Positions 33,801 to 43,907 of a stretch of DNA of 43,954 nucleotides are shown here, in pieces. Within the stretch, counting starts at the first letter, position 1. The number at the start of each line of letters is the position of its first letter. A model generated the notes under the pieces. It ran no database searches. It was not told the origin of the DNA and worked only from the letters and a program-made list of their open reading frames with translations. The stretch covers positions 1 to 43,954 of the forward strand of contig CAZENQ010000019.1 of NCBI GenBank assembly GCA_964513655.1. The letters run 5' to 3'. Source of the DNA: G020350405 sp964513655. Lineage in GTDB: Bacteria; Planctomycetota; Phycisphaerae; Sedimentisphaerales; Anaerobacaceae. The position numbers and the translations under genes were made by a program.

Positions 33801-36800
33801 GGGGTCATCCTGGGTCGCATCGTGTGGTGGTACGCTGGTGGACTGGTCCGCCCATTTCGAGACCATATCGTTTCCGTCCATGGTAACCCCGGCATCCGCC
33901 TTGTACCACAATACCGGCTGTTCAATATTTGCGGGGCCGTAGAGCCGGTGCTTGGACGTGAGATAATCCTCCACCTGCTGTCGGTGGGTATCCGAGAGCG
34001 CTCCGGCGAATACAAGCACTTCGGCAACATCGTAATCCAGGAACTGGTCACCGTCTCTGTTCTTGCCGAGGATACAATGGGTGTACTTCTTCGCCTCATT
34101 TTGTCCAATCGCAGTGCCATTGATATTAAGCAATCGGCCGTTCTTGAAGAAGTCAACATTATTGCCATCAATGACAACCTCTAGTATCACCGACTCCGTA
34201 GCCTCGGTACTGATATCGTACGTATAGGGGATCGTGCCGGTGGATAACCGCAGATTGGCGTCGGCAACTTCAATCTCAAAGGCGTTTGGCTCGGTGTTCC
34301 CATCCTCACTGGCAAATAGAGTTCCGGTTTCCTGAGAGGAGGTTGCGACGGCCATGAAAATGGTGCTGTTGCCGTCGTGATCAGGAGTAAAGGCTGCACT
34401 CAGATAGTCATTGACTCCGTCGAACCTTATTGCAGGGTAGCAACATGGTATATCAGAGACCCACTCAGGCTGGTAATTAGCGTTGGCTTGCTCCAAGTCA
34501 TGGCCGCTGTAGGTCTGGTCTATCCACTTGGCCACGAGGTTGGGGTCGCTTGCATTCTTGACCACTCCGGTATCAGCCCGCAGCCACAGTATCAGGTTGG
34601 GCTCGGTAACCGGGAACGGCAGCGGGTCCAGCCGGAATGCGTGGGTGTTGCCATCAATTGTACCAAATCCGACAATTTGTCCTTCCTCATTGATAGCATA
34701 AGCGTCCGTTAAGTTCCACCAGTTCGAGTCCTTCCCACCGCCTCCATCCTTTCGGTAGAACGCAAAATGGTTATTGAGGTTGTTTATCGCGCCATCCCGC
34801 CAGAGGAAGGCGTTGCCATCAGAAATACCAACTATATCGCGTGCGGCATTGATACCATAGGCCCAGGAATCGCCGGGGCCGAGGCTGTCAAGGGGAGTCA
34901 GACTCTTCTGTTTATACTGAACAGCCCTGTACGTGCCATCATCATCGTAGTAGCCTGCCGCCACTCGTTCTTCGTTGGGGTCGTTTATATCCTGTATGTC
35001 ATGCAGGTAAGTGTCTTTACTCAAGTATTGCCCGACGTTTCGGATATCACGTTTGTAGCTAATGAAACCCTCTATTCCCTCGCTCTGCAGGTAACCGGCC
35101 AGGTCGCCGTAGTCGCTGATCGCGAATGCGACGCTGTTGGTATCAAAGAGCCCCCAGTCGTTCATGTCTTCCCAGTAGGGACTTTCATTCGGTGGATTAT
35201 GCCACACGAAAGCGCGGGTTTCACCGCTACTCAATGTATAATATCCTGTCACCTGCCCCTGTATATTGATGCCGTATGCCTTGACTGGATAGGAATCGGG
35301 TGTTCCAAGGTCAATGAAGTTTCCATCCTCCCATACGTAGGCGTTTGCATCGGTAGATGCGGTATAATAATAGCCTGCGATCTGTTCGTAATCGCTAATC
35401 CCCCAGCCGACGCTGTTATGCTCCTGCTCAAGCACTTCAAGCTCGAGCATCTCGCCACATTTCCAGCAGAAGGCGTGGGAATTGCCGTCCACGTCTGCAT
35501 AGCCGGTTGCATGGCCGTAATTGTTTAGTGCGTGACCATAGCTGTTGTCGTCTCCAATCGCACCAAGGTCGATAATGACATAATCGGGAGCTGTGCCGTT
35601 AGGTGGTTCGGGCTCGCCGGGGACGACTTCAAAAAACGCCGACCCCAGGAACAGCGGTTGGTCGCTGCACAGAGATTCCACGTACAGCTCCACAGCGTAT
35701 TCATTAGGCTCCAGATTCATGGTAGAATACGACAGCTCGTCTGATGCGACTTCACCAGTGTTAAAAACAGGAATCAGAATATTATTAACGGTTTCGATAA
35801 GGGAAGGCTGCTGGGGATTGTTTATGTCGTACACCTCAAAAATCAGATTGACATCAGTTAGGTCGACATTACCTATGTTTTGCATGGCGTAGATGAACTG
35901 CACGCCGTTCGCGTCTCCCTCCGTAATCGAGTCCGGATTTACGTCGAATCGCTCGGGTTGAAAAATGCTTAGCTCCTCGCAGCTGTTCTCGATATCAAAC
36001 GTCGTCGAATCGTTGGACTCCTCTATATTGTTCCTTGAGACCGTTAGAATAGCCCAGTAATTCGGCTCGGGTGTTAGGTCACGGCTGATTGTGAAAGTAT
36101 CTTCAATCACCCGCACATTCTCCAGATAGCCGATGTTGTGGTCATAAGCTGCGAGTTCCTTCCACTTGCTCGGCGTCGACACCGCCACCTTTGCCTTGAC
36201 CCCATAGATGGGGTAATTCACATCTGTGGTTACCGTTGAGGTGATGATCACATCCTCGCCAACGGCGTATGCATCGCGGACCTTGTCCACCGTAATACTT
36301 CCTGTAACGATGGGCACATTAGGCCCTGGAACTTCCGTTACTTCAAAGCCATCGACGGCCGTCCGGAGCTCGGCACCGGTACTATCGATGAGCGTAGCGA
36401 CGGCGCTGTAATCTCCGGGTGCAAGGCTGTCGGTGCTGAAGGTCTCGTCAAAGTCGTTGCGCTGCCCCATGTGCTGGTCTTCTATCTGTATCTGGTCGAA
36501 TCTGATGCTTGGCTTTTCCCAGCCGCTTGCGTCTTCGATTACCACGTTAATTGCCAGCCTGGCCGGGGTGTAGCCCACGGAAATCCATTCGAGCACGGGC
36601 GTAATCTTCGGGTCGGAGGCTCGCGTCAATAGGACCTGCAGTTCCAGGAATCGCGAGTTTTCAAGCTGGTTTCCGCCGGTTGGGTCTACGATATTGGGGT
36701 CCGTGAGAGACGTACCGGAATCCGTGATCCAGTTGGTCCATTCGGAAACCGCTACGTTCGGGTCGCTCACACCGGCCCAGCTGTTGGCATAAACGCTGCG

Positions 36801-39800
36801 GGCGCGGATGGAAACAGGCTCGCCTCCGAACAGGCTGCGCTTTAGCGCCATAAATCCGCTGTTAAGGCCCACCATCCCCTGGTCAAGTGAAGTTACCGTA
36901 CCCGTGGGCAGGGCCGGTGTGGAGGTCCGAGTCAGGCCCTCTAAAAGCACATCGCTGGGAATATCGATAATTGAGAGGGCCCCAACCCTCTCATGCACGT
37001 CTGAAGTTCCGACCCAAAGCTCGTTAGCGTCGAGGTCCACGTACACCGCGGTGACGTTGTTGCCGTCGCCGGCCAATCTCTTCACATAATCCGGGTCGTC
37101 AGGCTCTCCGGTCCGATATGGCAGGTAGACCTTGCGGGCACCTGACGCCTTTGCACCCTGATCTTCCTGAATTTGTACCAGGCCCTTGGCGGTGGCTATA
37201 TACAGCGTGTTGTCACCGGCAGACTCCGTACTGGTCCCGGCCGTTACAAACAGGTCTTTAATCTTATTGGACAACAGGAAAGGCCCGCTTGCATCGCCAT
37301 AACCGTAGTTGGCGTTGGCATCAAAAGGACCAGTCGGGCTTGAGAGTATATCATAGACGGCATACAGAGTGTCTCCGCTTGTACCGGTGCTGACAAAATA
37401 CAGGTCATTATTGTCGGTCAAAAAGACATGGTCCGCCCAGCCGGTGTTGCTGGAGTCGTACATGTCGTTTTCATCTTTTATCAGCCTGACCCCAGCTCTG
37501 GTACCAACGGCCACATAGTTGGCGTCGGCAGTTTTTATAGCCATCACGTCATAGACGTAGTCGTCGGGCAGGTTCACATCGGTCCCGGCGTCCAACTCGA
37601 AATTGACAAAGTCTGCGAACCTGTCTTTCAGCTTCAGCGCATTGTACGAGTACATGTCGCTGACTTCGGTGTCGCTCAAAGCGCGGTCGTAGACGCGGAC
37701 CTCGTCGATTGTCCCCTGGAAACCATTTGGCCGGTGCTGTTCATAACCAATGTAAGCAGTATGCGTAACACCGCTGTAACCAGCGATGAGGTCATTGGCT
37801 TCGAGAACCCCGTTAACATAGAGTTTAAGGTAAGAACCATCGTATGTTCCGGCAATATGATACCACTCATTCGTATTAATTGAATTAGATGATGCCACAT
37901 AGGCATTGTAATAGTCGACTAAAAACGAGGGTTTCGAAGCATCCACATAAAGAACGTAACCGTCCCAGGATGAGTTTGCTTGTGTCAGAATAGGATTTTC
38001 AAAACTAAGGTCATCCCCACGTATCAATGCTGCTATAGTCACAGTATTACCTTGTAAGGCAGTAATGGTTGGAATGGAAACATAGTCTTCTTCGCTGCTA
38101 TCATCATCGAATCTCAACGCGCCGGCGACATAACCGCTTGTCCAGTTCGGCTCGCGTGGGCTGGCAGCGAGGGTCCCATCGTTGTTATCGGCCGAATCAT
38201 ATGCTGTCGTTCCGCCGCCCTCGTCGAGTTTCCAGTGTGCGACGAGACCTTGGGATGTTATGTTTTCAGATATCAGTCCGTACGGCCGATACGCGCCGTC
38301 GCTTCGGACGGTTCGGATTTCATCTTCCCTGAAGTCTATGATTGCCAAGCCCACGGCATGGTCGCCTTCGCCTACGTATATCTTGCCGTCAAGGGCAAAG
38401 ACACTGCTCGGATTGCCGGAACTCGTGTCCCAAAGGAAGTTGCGGTCAAGGAGGAACCGCATCCATAGCGTATCATCTCTCGCGTCGATGATATCTATAC
38501 TGTCAGTAGTGGCGACAATATAGCTCTCCAGCGGGAAATTCGGCTCGGAACTGCGCCCTGTAATTCGGCGCAGGCCATAGCTAATGCCATATCCAGGATA
38601 AGCTTTGGTAAACATCCCGCCCAATTCGGTGCCACTCTGGTCCTGCGGACCCGGGTCGAAATTCCAGTAACCCACCAGGTTATCGGTGACCGTCGACGGC
38701 AGGTGGTCCTCCCACACCTTGTAATTAAGCTCGATTTCATTCGCCTCAAGGGCACGGCTGTAGATGCTCACCTCATCTACCCTGCAAGGGACTGCGAGGA
38801 AATTATCGGTGTCCTGCGAGTTCGGCTCACCGCCAATTACAATTGGCATCTCCGCTAATACGGACATTACATTCTCACTATAGGTCCAGCTGTCGTTTAC
38901 ATCATTGCCGTCGATATAGAGTTTTGCGTTATAATCCGAAACTGTTAAGGCCACATAGCGCCAGGCATCCTCGCCTCCGCTTAGACCGACAAACCTGCTG
39001 TTTGAGTCGGTGGCAGAGTTATAGTCGACGAACAATGTGTCGGTCCCGCCGACATCCTGCTTGTAAATACATAAATAATTGCCGTCACCATCTCCCCTGT
39101 AGAACAGGACTGCGTTGGCATCTTCGATGTCCGAAGATATCCAGCCGTCAATGGTAAAGTCATTGGAATCTATTTTATCATCGAGCCTGGAAGTACCGGG
39201 GACAGAAACGACCCACCCCTCATCCGTAATCAGGGCGTGGTCGACAATAGTATCGTTCGCCTCGGCATACCAGCTTTTTGTACTGTCCTGCCACCATGGG
39301 TCGCCAGTCGTTTCACGCTCGTAGAAATAAAGGTCGCGTACATGGTTGGAGGCCAGGTAATTGCCCGTAAGCTCGAAGAACGGGGACTGGTAGCCACCGA
39401 CGAAATCGACATTGCCCCAGTGCGAGCCGCTGCCCGCGTCGACAAACAATCCTGTCAATGTCCCCGAGTTCGCGTAATCGAGCGTTGCATCATTCATCTC
39501 GAGGATTACGTTGCCGGGGCTGGTCAAGGTATCGACGTTATTAGCCTCGCCCTCGTCGAAATCCTCCTGTGTCGAGAACAGGGCGTGTTCAAGGTCGATG
39601 GGCGTCTGGAACGTGACCGTCAATTGCGCCGGGTCGCCCTGCAGGTATTGGTCCTCGGCCACGTTGATATCCAGCACGGTAATATCATTTACCTCCACAT
39701 ACTGCGGACCGATTTCCAGATGGAGCAGCTCGTCCGCCTCGGCATTGTAGGCGTTGACATCAAGATGCTTGTTCACCATGCGGTACTCACCCGGTTCGAG

Positions 39801-42800
39801 GTCGTAGAGGTCCACCTCATAGCTGAACCAGGCCCACTCGCCGATTTCCATCGACGGCAGGTCCCATCTGATGGTCCACTCGCTCTCATTTACGTCAATA
39901 GACGTAGGCTGCGGCGTAATGCTGCCAATATTAAGAAGTATCAAATTGGGGTCGTTTGGGTCGCGGTTGACCTTGTCTATCAGACGGACATTTTCTACTG
40001 CTGTAGTGCTGATTTCTTCAGCGATATGCTCATACACTGCGCGCACTGTCGATGGAGTAGCGCGATAGAAAGAACCGCCCGTGATGTTGGCAATCATATT
40101 CATGTCTTCTATGGCGGTGCTTATCTGTAATTCGCAGGATTCCATACAATCACCTGGGTAGGAATTTCCGTATGTTTCACACCACCACTCACAATCTACG
40201 GTTATAAGGACTGTGAAAATTGTTATATTGTTATTGAGCGCTTCATTAGCTGCGCACCTGATACACCCACTCGACACACCATCGCTAATTAGGACCGCCA
40301 CGCGCCTGCGGTCGAGAGGACTACCACTAAGTATTTCGTTGGCTTCAGCTATTCCTTTGGGGATTCTTGTGCTCGAGTAATTCCCATATATATTGTTAAT
40401 ATCATTTAAGAGGTCAGTGAGATAAGCTTCTTCCGTTAAATCTCTCACCGTATATCCGCTTCCTCCGAATTTGACAACAGCTACCTGATTACCGGTCATC
40501 CAATCCTGTAGTATGCCCTTTGCGAACACGTTAGCCGCCCCTTTGGCCGCGTTTATCTTACTCTCGCACGAACTATCTATACAACCTGTGTTGTACATGC
40601 TACCTGATGCGTCAACGATTAGGACTGCATCGAGTTTCTGTTCTTCGAAGACGACACCGGGTGTTGTGACGTTAATACGGACGTCGACCTGTTCGTGGTC
40701 GGTCGGATTCACCTTTTCCGGCGTAAGTGACTTGAATACGTCAAATCCCGTGTCAGGCAGGACAGGTATGAGTTTTTTTGCCGTCATTGTTTGTTCCGTT
40801 GCTTCCTCGTCAACGTAGGTAACGGTTGCGTAGATGGTGTAGGTGCCAGGCCGCGTGGTACCTGAATATGGGCCCAACGGCAGTTCAAATAGCTCGCCGG
40901 ATTCTAATGTCTGGATGTGGGGATTGCTTGCGTCGGGCCAACCTGTTGTTACCGGGTCCCCGTTCGGGTCGTTCATATCGACAACTATATTGACGTCGAC
41001 ATCTGTATTTGACGAACTGGACACGATTATAGTAGGCTCAAGGCTGCTAAGTGCCTGAAGTCTCAGGAACCTGTCCCTGGTCTGGATGCCGACCGCACTG
41101 ATTTCTATTTCTTCTTCGATATTGAATGACTCGGAGGCGGAATCCAGCAGGTTGAAAGGGGAGTACAGACTGTACACCTCTAATTTGACCTCGTAGTAGA
41201 GGCTGGAATTGCCTTCTGTTACCATCATGCTGCCGGTACCAAAGGTCCAGAGGTTGGGGTCGCCCTCGTCTCTGCCGGGCCAGAACCAACCCTCGTTCGG
41301 TGTCTCCACCCACACGTCTAAGTACACTGCATTGGCGTCGATGTTGGGGTCCAGACTGACGCCGATTTTTACCGTCTCGTAGGCGCCGAATATCGCGGGG
41401 TCAGCTTCGTTGCCATCGGCGTCATACAGTGTGATACTGGGAGGAATTGTGCTGTTGGAGATGGTAGTGTCCTTTTTGACCAGGTTGTTGAGGTTGTTCG
41501 GCTCCGGTATGTCATCATTTCGGTCGATCCAGACGTATATCGTGTAATTTACGTCCTGGCTGGGCTGCCAGTCGGGCCACCAGATGGTGCCGACATCGAC
41601 CGCTGAGTTGCTCGCAATCCGCGGGACTGTGGCTCCTCCGAACGGATAGTAGTTTGAGTCACCCTCATAGCACAGACCAAACTCCACCGCCACGTCACAC
41701 GCGTCAACCGCCCCGATATTGCGGACCATGGCCCATACTTCAACGGTTTGATTCTCCGCTAAATCCATGTGGGAGAACCTGATCTGGTCTGCCGATGTTG
41801 TCAGCTCCGCCAAGTCCGGAATATTGAGCTTCTTCGAGGCAATGTTGTTGTTCTTATCCTGCTCGAGCACATCTCCATTGGAGTCGGCCAGGACGAAAAT
41901 CTCATTGCCGCTGGGGTTAAATTGCACCTCGTACTGTACAGATATGGTATTACTATCACCTACGGCGATACCGTCGGAGAGGAAGATAGAATCTACCAGG
42001 TACCACTCGCCGTAGGGGCTGCCATTGGAGATGAGCACATGAAAAGCGCCGCTTGCTGTCGAACCGCCGTTGTCTATGGTGGCGGTAATCGTGATTACAT
42101 CGCCCGGCGACGCGTTAATATCTGAAATAATAATGTCGTCCTCAGATATCTGAAGGTCCGCCAAACTGCCGGGATAGGTACCCGGCCCGACGGAAATGAC
42201 CCTTGTAGCGAAGTTGTTGTTTTCGTTACTCTCATGAATAGCGCCATTTGGCTCTCCTGCGGAGTTCGGGTCGGCCGTCACCTTAATCGTATGGTCCCCC
42301 TGGTCAGCAAACCATGTGTAACAGGTGAATATTGCCTTTTGGCCAAAGACGAGTGGCTCGACCGTGAAATCGTGTGCGAGGCCGGAGAAGCTTGTGTCCA
42401 GGAAGTTCACGTCGAAAGAGTTTGCGCAGTCCGCTCCTACGTTTTCCACAACAGCGACAATCGCTATCTGCTCATATGCGCACGGGTCCCGGGGCAGCTG
42501 ATTTCCGTCGATGGTATAGAAGTTTATCTCGTTGCCGTCGACTTCGTTGATTACCAAATCCGCTTTGCCGCCGCTGAACATCAAGGTCCTTGACGCAAAG
42601 TTGTTGGCTGTCGTAGACTCGGGAACGTCGCCATTCGGGTCGACTAAGACGTCTATCCGCTGAGGGCCGAAAAGGTCGTTAGAGTGATTGTAGTCGACCG
42701 AAGCTATAACCGAGTCCCCGGCGGCCACGCCATCCGCGATGTTGCATTCCCCTATTTGCTCACCGTAGCTGCGGTTATAGAACTCAACAAAGAACTTATT

Positions 42801-43907
42801 GGCGTCCACGGTACCCTGGTTTGAAACAAGCGCGTTTATCGTAACCGTTTCGTTCGGGTCTGGATTGCAAGGGTCGAAACTGATATAGTTTGCGTCCACA
42901 ACAAGGTCGGCCATATCGGGCAACACAGGAGGAGAGACGGCGGTGAGGGCCTGAAGAACCAAGGCGGTGGTGAAGACCTCGTCTACGTCATTCACATCAT
43001 CATCCCAGGAGCCATCGTCATTCTGCCTGGCCAAAAGCTGGCCCGCTGAATCCGGAACCTCAGACGCATGTTTCACGCGCAAAAGTGCGCGATAGGCCAG
43101 CGCACTGTCGGCGCATGTTCCAAACCAGCCATTTGCATCGCTTTTATTTTCGAGATAGTTTTGGGCCTGCTTTACCGTCGTCTGAAGCGGTGTGTTGTTG
43201 AAACAGGTTCCGGTAGCACATTTTACGTTTGCTATGTCCTCCAGGGCAATCAGCGCCCTGGCTGTGCGTGCCACGTCCGACGGTGCTCCGTACTCATCGG
43301 CGAGGATCCAGCAACCATTTGAGCTCTGCTGAATAATAAAATCGCGGGCGGCGGGAAGTGCTGCTTTGAGGTCATCATCAAGAACGCCCTCAATTCCGCC
43401 GATATCCTGCAGGAGCGCGTCAACCACGAGAATGGTATCGACGACGTTGCTCTGCTTCTTTCCTCCCACACCCCATCCACCATCTTCGTTCTGCGCAGCT
43501 AAGAGAGCCGACCTGATGGCACTTGCATCAATGGTGGTATGTGCCAGCACCCAAAATTTCCGGGCGAGCACATCGTGGTTGGTTTCGCCAAGCGCGTCAA
43601 TAAACGCCAGTGATGTATTAAGGGCATCGAGAACATCCGAATGCGTGCTTCCGCTATGCGGCAATAGCGCTTTTATCACTTCAACTGTATCTACAAGTGC
43701 CTGGTCTCCTTCGGACCAGTAACCAGCCGTCTGCTGAGATATTAGATAGTCAAGAGCATTATCAATCGCGCGATCGTAATCCGACGAGGCTGGCGATGAA
43801 CCTGGCAAAAGGCACAAGAGAAAAAGACAGCTCCATAAACCGAAGCGGCAAATCACTCTTTTAAACCAATTACATTGTGTGCTATGTTCTGAAATCAACA
43901 ATCCCAT
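30810..43907 (-). CDS. Giant exported multidomain protein (terpene-cyclase-like toroid, CARDB, two VWA, LamG, HAF)
   Basis: A 4365-aa exported protein, start at 43907 with AAGGAGG about 6 bases upstream. N-terminal signal (about 20-42). Then an alpha/alpha-toroid domain of the prenyltransferase/squalene-oxidase type (about 43-325; QNEDGGWGV, QNDDGSWDDD). Four CARDB-like modules follow (about 330-820). VWA1 has a MIDAS DASGS motif (about 1090-1300). LamG modules lie near 1580-1750, 1890-2090, 3105-3280, 3330-3400 and 4075-4290. HAF-type repeats occupy about 2770-3090. VWA2 (about 3400-3800) has DRSSS as its first MIDAS motif and is interrupted by an inserted carbohydrate-binding-like domain. 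A PKD-like module is near 4000-4070. DPN and DANEPN linkers join domains. The architecture fits a surface adhesin or matrix protein. No C-terminal sorting signal is seen. Confidence 0.85.
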   Translation of the reverse strand: MGLLISEHSTQCNWFKRVICRFGLWSCLFLLCLLPGSSPASSDYDRAIDNALDYLISQQTAGYWSEGDQALVDTVEVIKALLPHSGSTHSDVLDALNTSLAFIDALGETNHDVLARKFWVLAHTTIDASAIRSALLAAQNEDGGWGVGGKKQSNVVDTILVVDALLQDIGGIEGVLDDDLKAALPAARDFIIQQSSNGCWILADEYGAPSDVARTARALIALEDIANVKCATGTCFNNTPLQTTVKQAQNYLENKSDANGWFGTCADSALAYRALLRVKHASEVPDSAGQLLARQNDDGSWDDDVNDVDEVFTTALVLQALTAVSPPVLPDMADLVVDANYISFDPCNPDPNETVTINALVSNQGTVDANKFFVEFYNRSYGEQIGECNIADGVAAGDSVIASVDYNHSNDLFGPQRIDVLVDPNGDVPESTTANNFASRTLMFSGGKADLVINEVDGNEINFYTIDGNQLPRDPCAYEQIAIVAVVENVGADCANSFDVNFLDTSFSGLAHDFTVEPLVFGQKAIFTCYTWFADQGDHTIKVTADPNSAGEPNGAIHESNENNNFATRVISVGPGTYPGSLADLQISEDDIIISDINASPGDVITITATIDNGGSTASGAFHVLISNGSPYGEWYLVDSIFLSDGIAVGDSNTISVQYEVQFNPSGNEIFVLADSNGDVLEQDKNNNIASKKLNIPDLAELTTSADQIRFSHMDLAENQTVEVWAMVRNIGAVDACDVAVEFGLCYEGDSNYYPFGGATVPRIASNSAVDVGTIWWPDWQPSQDVNYTIYVWIDRNDDIPEPNNLNNLVKKDTTISNSTIPPSITLYDADGNEADPAIFGAYETVKIGVSLDPNIDANAVYLDVWVETPNEGWFWPGRDEGDPNLWTFGTGSMMVTEGNSSLYYEVKLEVYSLYSPFNLLDSASESFNIEEEIEISAVGIQTRDRFLRLQALSSLEPTIIVSSSSNTDVDVNIVVDMNDPNGDPVTTGWPDASNPHIQTLESGELFELPLGPYSGTTRPGTYTIYATVTYVDEEATEQTMTAKKLIPVLPDTGFDVFKSLTPEKVNPTDHEQVDVRINVTTPGVVFEEQKLDAVLIVDASGSMYNTGCIDSSCESKINAAKGAANVFAKGILQDWMTGNQVAVVKFGGSGYTVRDLTEEAYLTDLLNDINNIYGNYSSTRIPKGIAEANEILSGSPLDRRRVAVLISDGVSSGCIRCAANEALNNNITIFTVLITVDCEWWCETYGNSYPGDCMESCELQISTAIEDMNMIANITGGSFYRATPSTVRAVYEHIAEEISTTAVENVRLIDKVNRDPNDPNLILLNIGSITPQPTSIDVNESEWTIRWDLPSMEIGEWAWFSYEVDLYDLEPGEYRMVNKHLDVNAYNAEADELLHLEIGPQYVEVNDITVLDINVAEDQYLQGDPAQLTVTFQTPIDLEHALFSTQEDFDEGEANNVDTLTSPGNVILEMNDATLDYANSGTLTGLFVDAGSGSHWGNVDFVGGYQSPFFELTGNYLASNHVRDLYFYERETTGDPWWQDSTKSWYAEANDTIVDHALITDEGWVVSVPGTSRLDDKIDSNDFTIDGWISSDIEDANAVLFYRGDGDGNYLCIYKQDVGGTDTLFVDYNSATDSNSRFVGLSGGEDAWRYVALTVSDYNAKLYIDGNDVNDSWTYSENVMSVLAEMPIVIGGEPNSQDTDNFLAVPCRVDEVSIYSRALEANEIELNYKVWEDHLPSTVTDNLVGYWNFDPGPQDQSGTELGGMFTKAYPGYGISYGLRRITGRSSEPNFPLESYIVATTDSIDIIDARDDTLWMRFLLDRNFLWDTSSGNPSSVFALDGKIYVGEGDHAVGLAIIDFREDEIRTVRSDGAYRPYGLISENITSQGLVAHWKLDEGGGTTAYDSADNNDGTLAASPREPNWTSGYVAGALRFDDDSSEEDYVSIPTITALQGNTVTIAALIRGDDLSFENPILTQANSSWDGYVLYVDASKPSFLVDYYNAYVASSNSINTNEWYHIAGTYDGSYLKLYVNGVLEANDLIAGYSGVTHTAYIGYEQHRPNGFQGTIDEVRVYDRALSDTEVSDMYSYNALKLKDRFADFVNFELDAGTDVNLPDDYVYDVMAIKTADANYVAVGTRAGVRLIKDENDMYDSSNTGWADHVFLTDNNDLYFVSTGTSGDTLYAVYDILSSPTGPFDANANYGYGDASGPFLLSNKIKDLFVTAGTSTESAGDNTLYIATAKGLVQIQEDQGAKASGARKVYLPYRTGEPDDPDYVKRLAGDGNNVTAVYVDLDANELWVGTSDVHERVGALSIIDIPSDVLLEGLTRTSTPALPTGTVTSLDQGMVGLNSGFMALKRSLFGGEPVSIRARSVYANSWAGVSDPNVAVSEWTNWITDSGTSLTDPNIVDPTGGNQLENSRFLELQVLLTRASDPKITPVLEWISVGYTPARLAINVVIEDASGWEKPSIRFDQIQIEDQHMGQRNDFDETFSTDSLAPGDYSAVATLIDSTGAELRTAVDGFEVTEVPGPNVPIVTGSITVDKVRDAYAVGEDVIITSTVTTDVNYPIYGVKAKVAVSTPSKWKELAAYDHNIGYLENVRVIEDTFTISRDLTPEPNYWAILTVSRNNIEESNDSTTFDIENSCEELSIFQPERFDVNPDSITEGDANGVQFIYAMQNIGNVDLTDVNLIFEVYDINNPQQPSLIETVNNILIPVFNTGEVASDELSYSTMNLEPNEYAVELYVESLCSDQPLFLGSAFFEVVPGEPEPPNGTAPDYVIIDLGAIGDDNSYGHALNNYGHATGYADVDGNSHAFCWKCGEMLELEVLEQEHNSVGWGISDYEQIAGYYYTASTDANAYVWEDGNFIDLGTPDSYPVKAYGINIQGQVTGYYTLSSGETRAFVWHNPPNESPYWEDMNDWGLFDTNSVAFAISDYGDLAGYLQSEGIEGFISYKRDIRNVGQYLSKDTYLHDIQDINDPNEERVAAGYYDDDGTYRAVQYKQKSLTPLDSLGPGDSWAYGINAARDIVGISDGNAFLWRDGAINNLNNHFAFYRKDGGGGKDSNWWNLTDAYAINEEGQIVGFGTIDGNTHAFRLDPLPFPVTEPNLILWLRADTGVVKNASDPNLVAKWIDQTYSGHDLEQANANYQPEWVSDIPCCYPAIRFDGVNDYLSAAFTPDHDGNSTIFMAVATSSQETGTLFASEDGNTEPNAFEIEVADANLRLSTGTIPYTYDISTEATESVILEVVIDGNNVDFFKNGRLLNINGTAIGQNEAKKYTHCILGKNRDGDQFLDYDVAEVLVFAGALSDTHRQQVEDYLTSKHRLYGPANIEQPVLWYKADAGVTMDGNDMVSKWADQSTSVPPHDATQDDPCRQPKWEDGIFECQPAILFDGSVIDTNTVYGSIDTYIVMDRSSSMDTSSDYADDPRRRIDFAKDAARVYAVLMLGGEPGPFLQDNGPNHIVSIEAEHFHDNITEGSDRSGHEWEDAWELDTSKNGYSGDGAMWAKDDDGDSYNCPTCYSKSPRLDFHVNFVQTGTHYVWVRGYADDSDSNCHAGLHKKPTPTADKIKFDTFGQYVWSNETIDGPNATFDVNVPGVNTVNIRMYDDGFRIDKIVLTTNPDYTPDGNGPAESARGESVSPTESGHRVGLIGFANDVTTFTFQPLTSDLNDIKDAINGLLTNRKTCYRTGIELMTAEFNDDANGSPEGQSRVCQFVTDGQNCCPDCDDADDNQVVLERVETAAENGITLNTVGVGKFVDPNHVGYVEARKEFLEDMAETGGGSSVTTPEPKELEAIFLELYYEIVEIFSKQTLSLVFKTEEDVSTRQVLWALGDPNNVGFNVYIDANELYLNAWSVEDGDGNGPETVWGPNHISTPVESNTPYLVDFVYDHTKSTIEGYLNGDYFDAVTGAGKLFPRESRIAIGNNPNQPTKFHDDTNDVNKPYSGYIAEILHYNKALSEQQRRDLDLYLSDKYGLGIRRNSPPAPNAPPDFTKEDNDWDGEADVNLLGDAYDDSNNLTYQWYENGVLIAEGKNPTVELSVGTHTIELWVTDEDGETSIDTFVVTVTGIPSTLDSGDLTAHWKFDQDPNDSSGNEFDANVVNAQEPNCWSGGKLGSAINLSADNNEYVDLNGDSNNVKYFPGGSHGRTIMGWFEAGDNPNPTFFDYGTADSNASGSRFAITASSTRLAVTIGSNSHIIGAENFYPLTGWHHIAVVFPDGAERSNQVRIFLDGVWQNTYTLDNSGPSVIVNTNTWDSAAYAYIGRDWEGNYFNGRIDDVRLYARALRDAEIPAVRAAQTRYRVIDLGMLEPTGNPQASEAWAISDQGDVVGRTTIYLEPNSPYYWRIDEKNKCEITEGDTWNFTTGSDLE

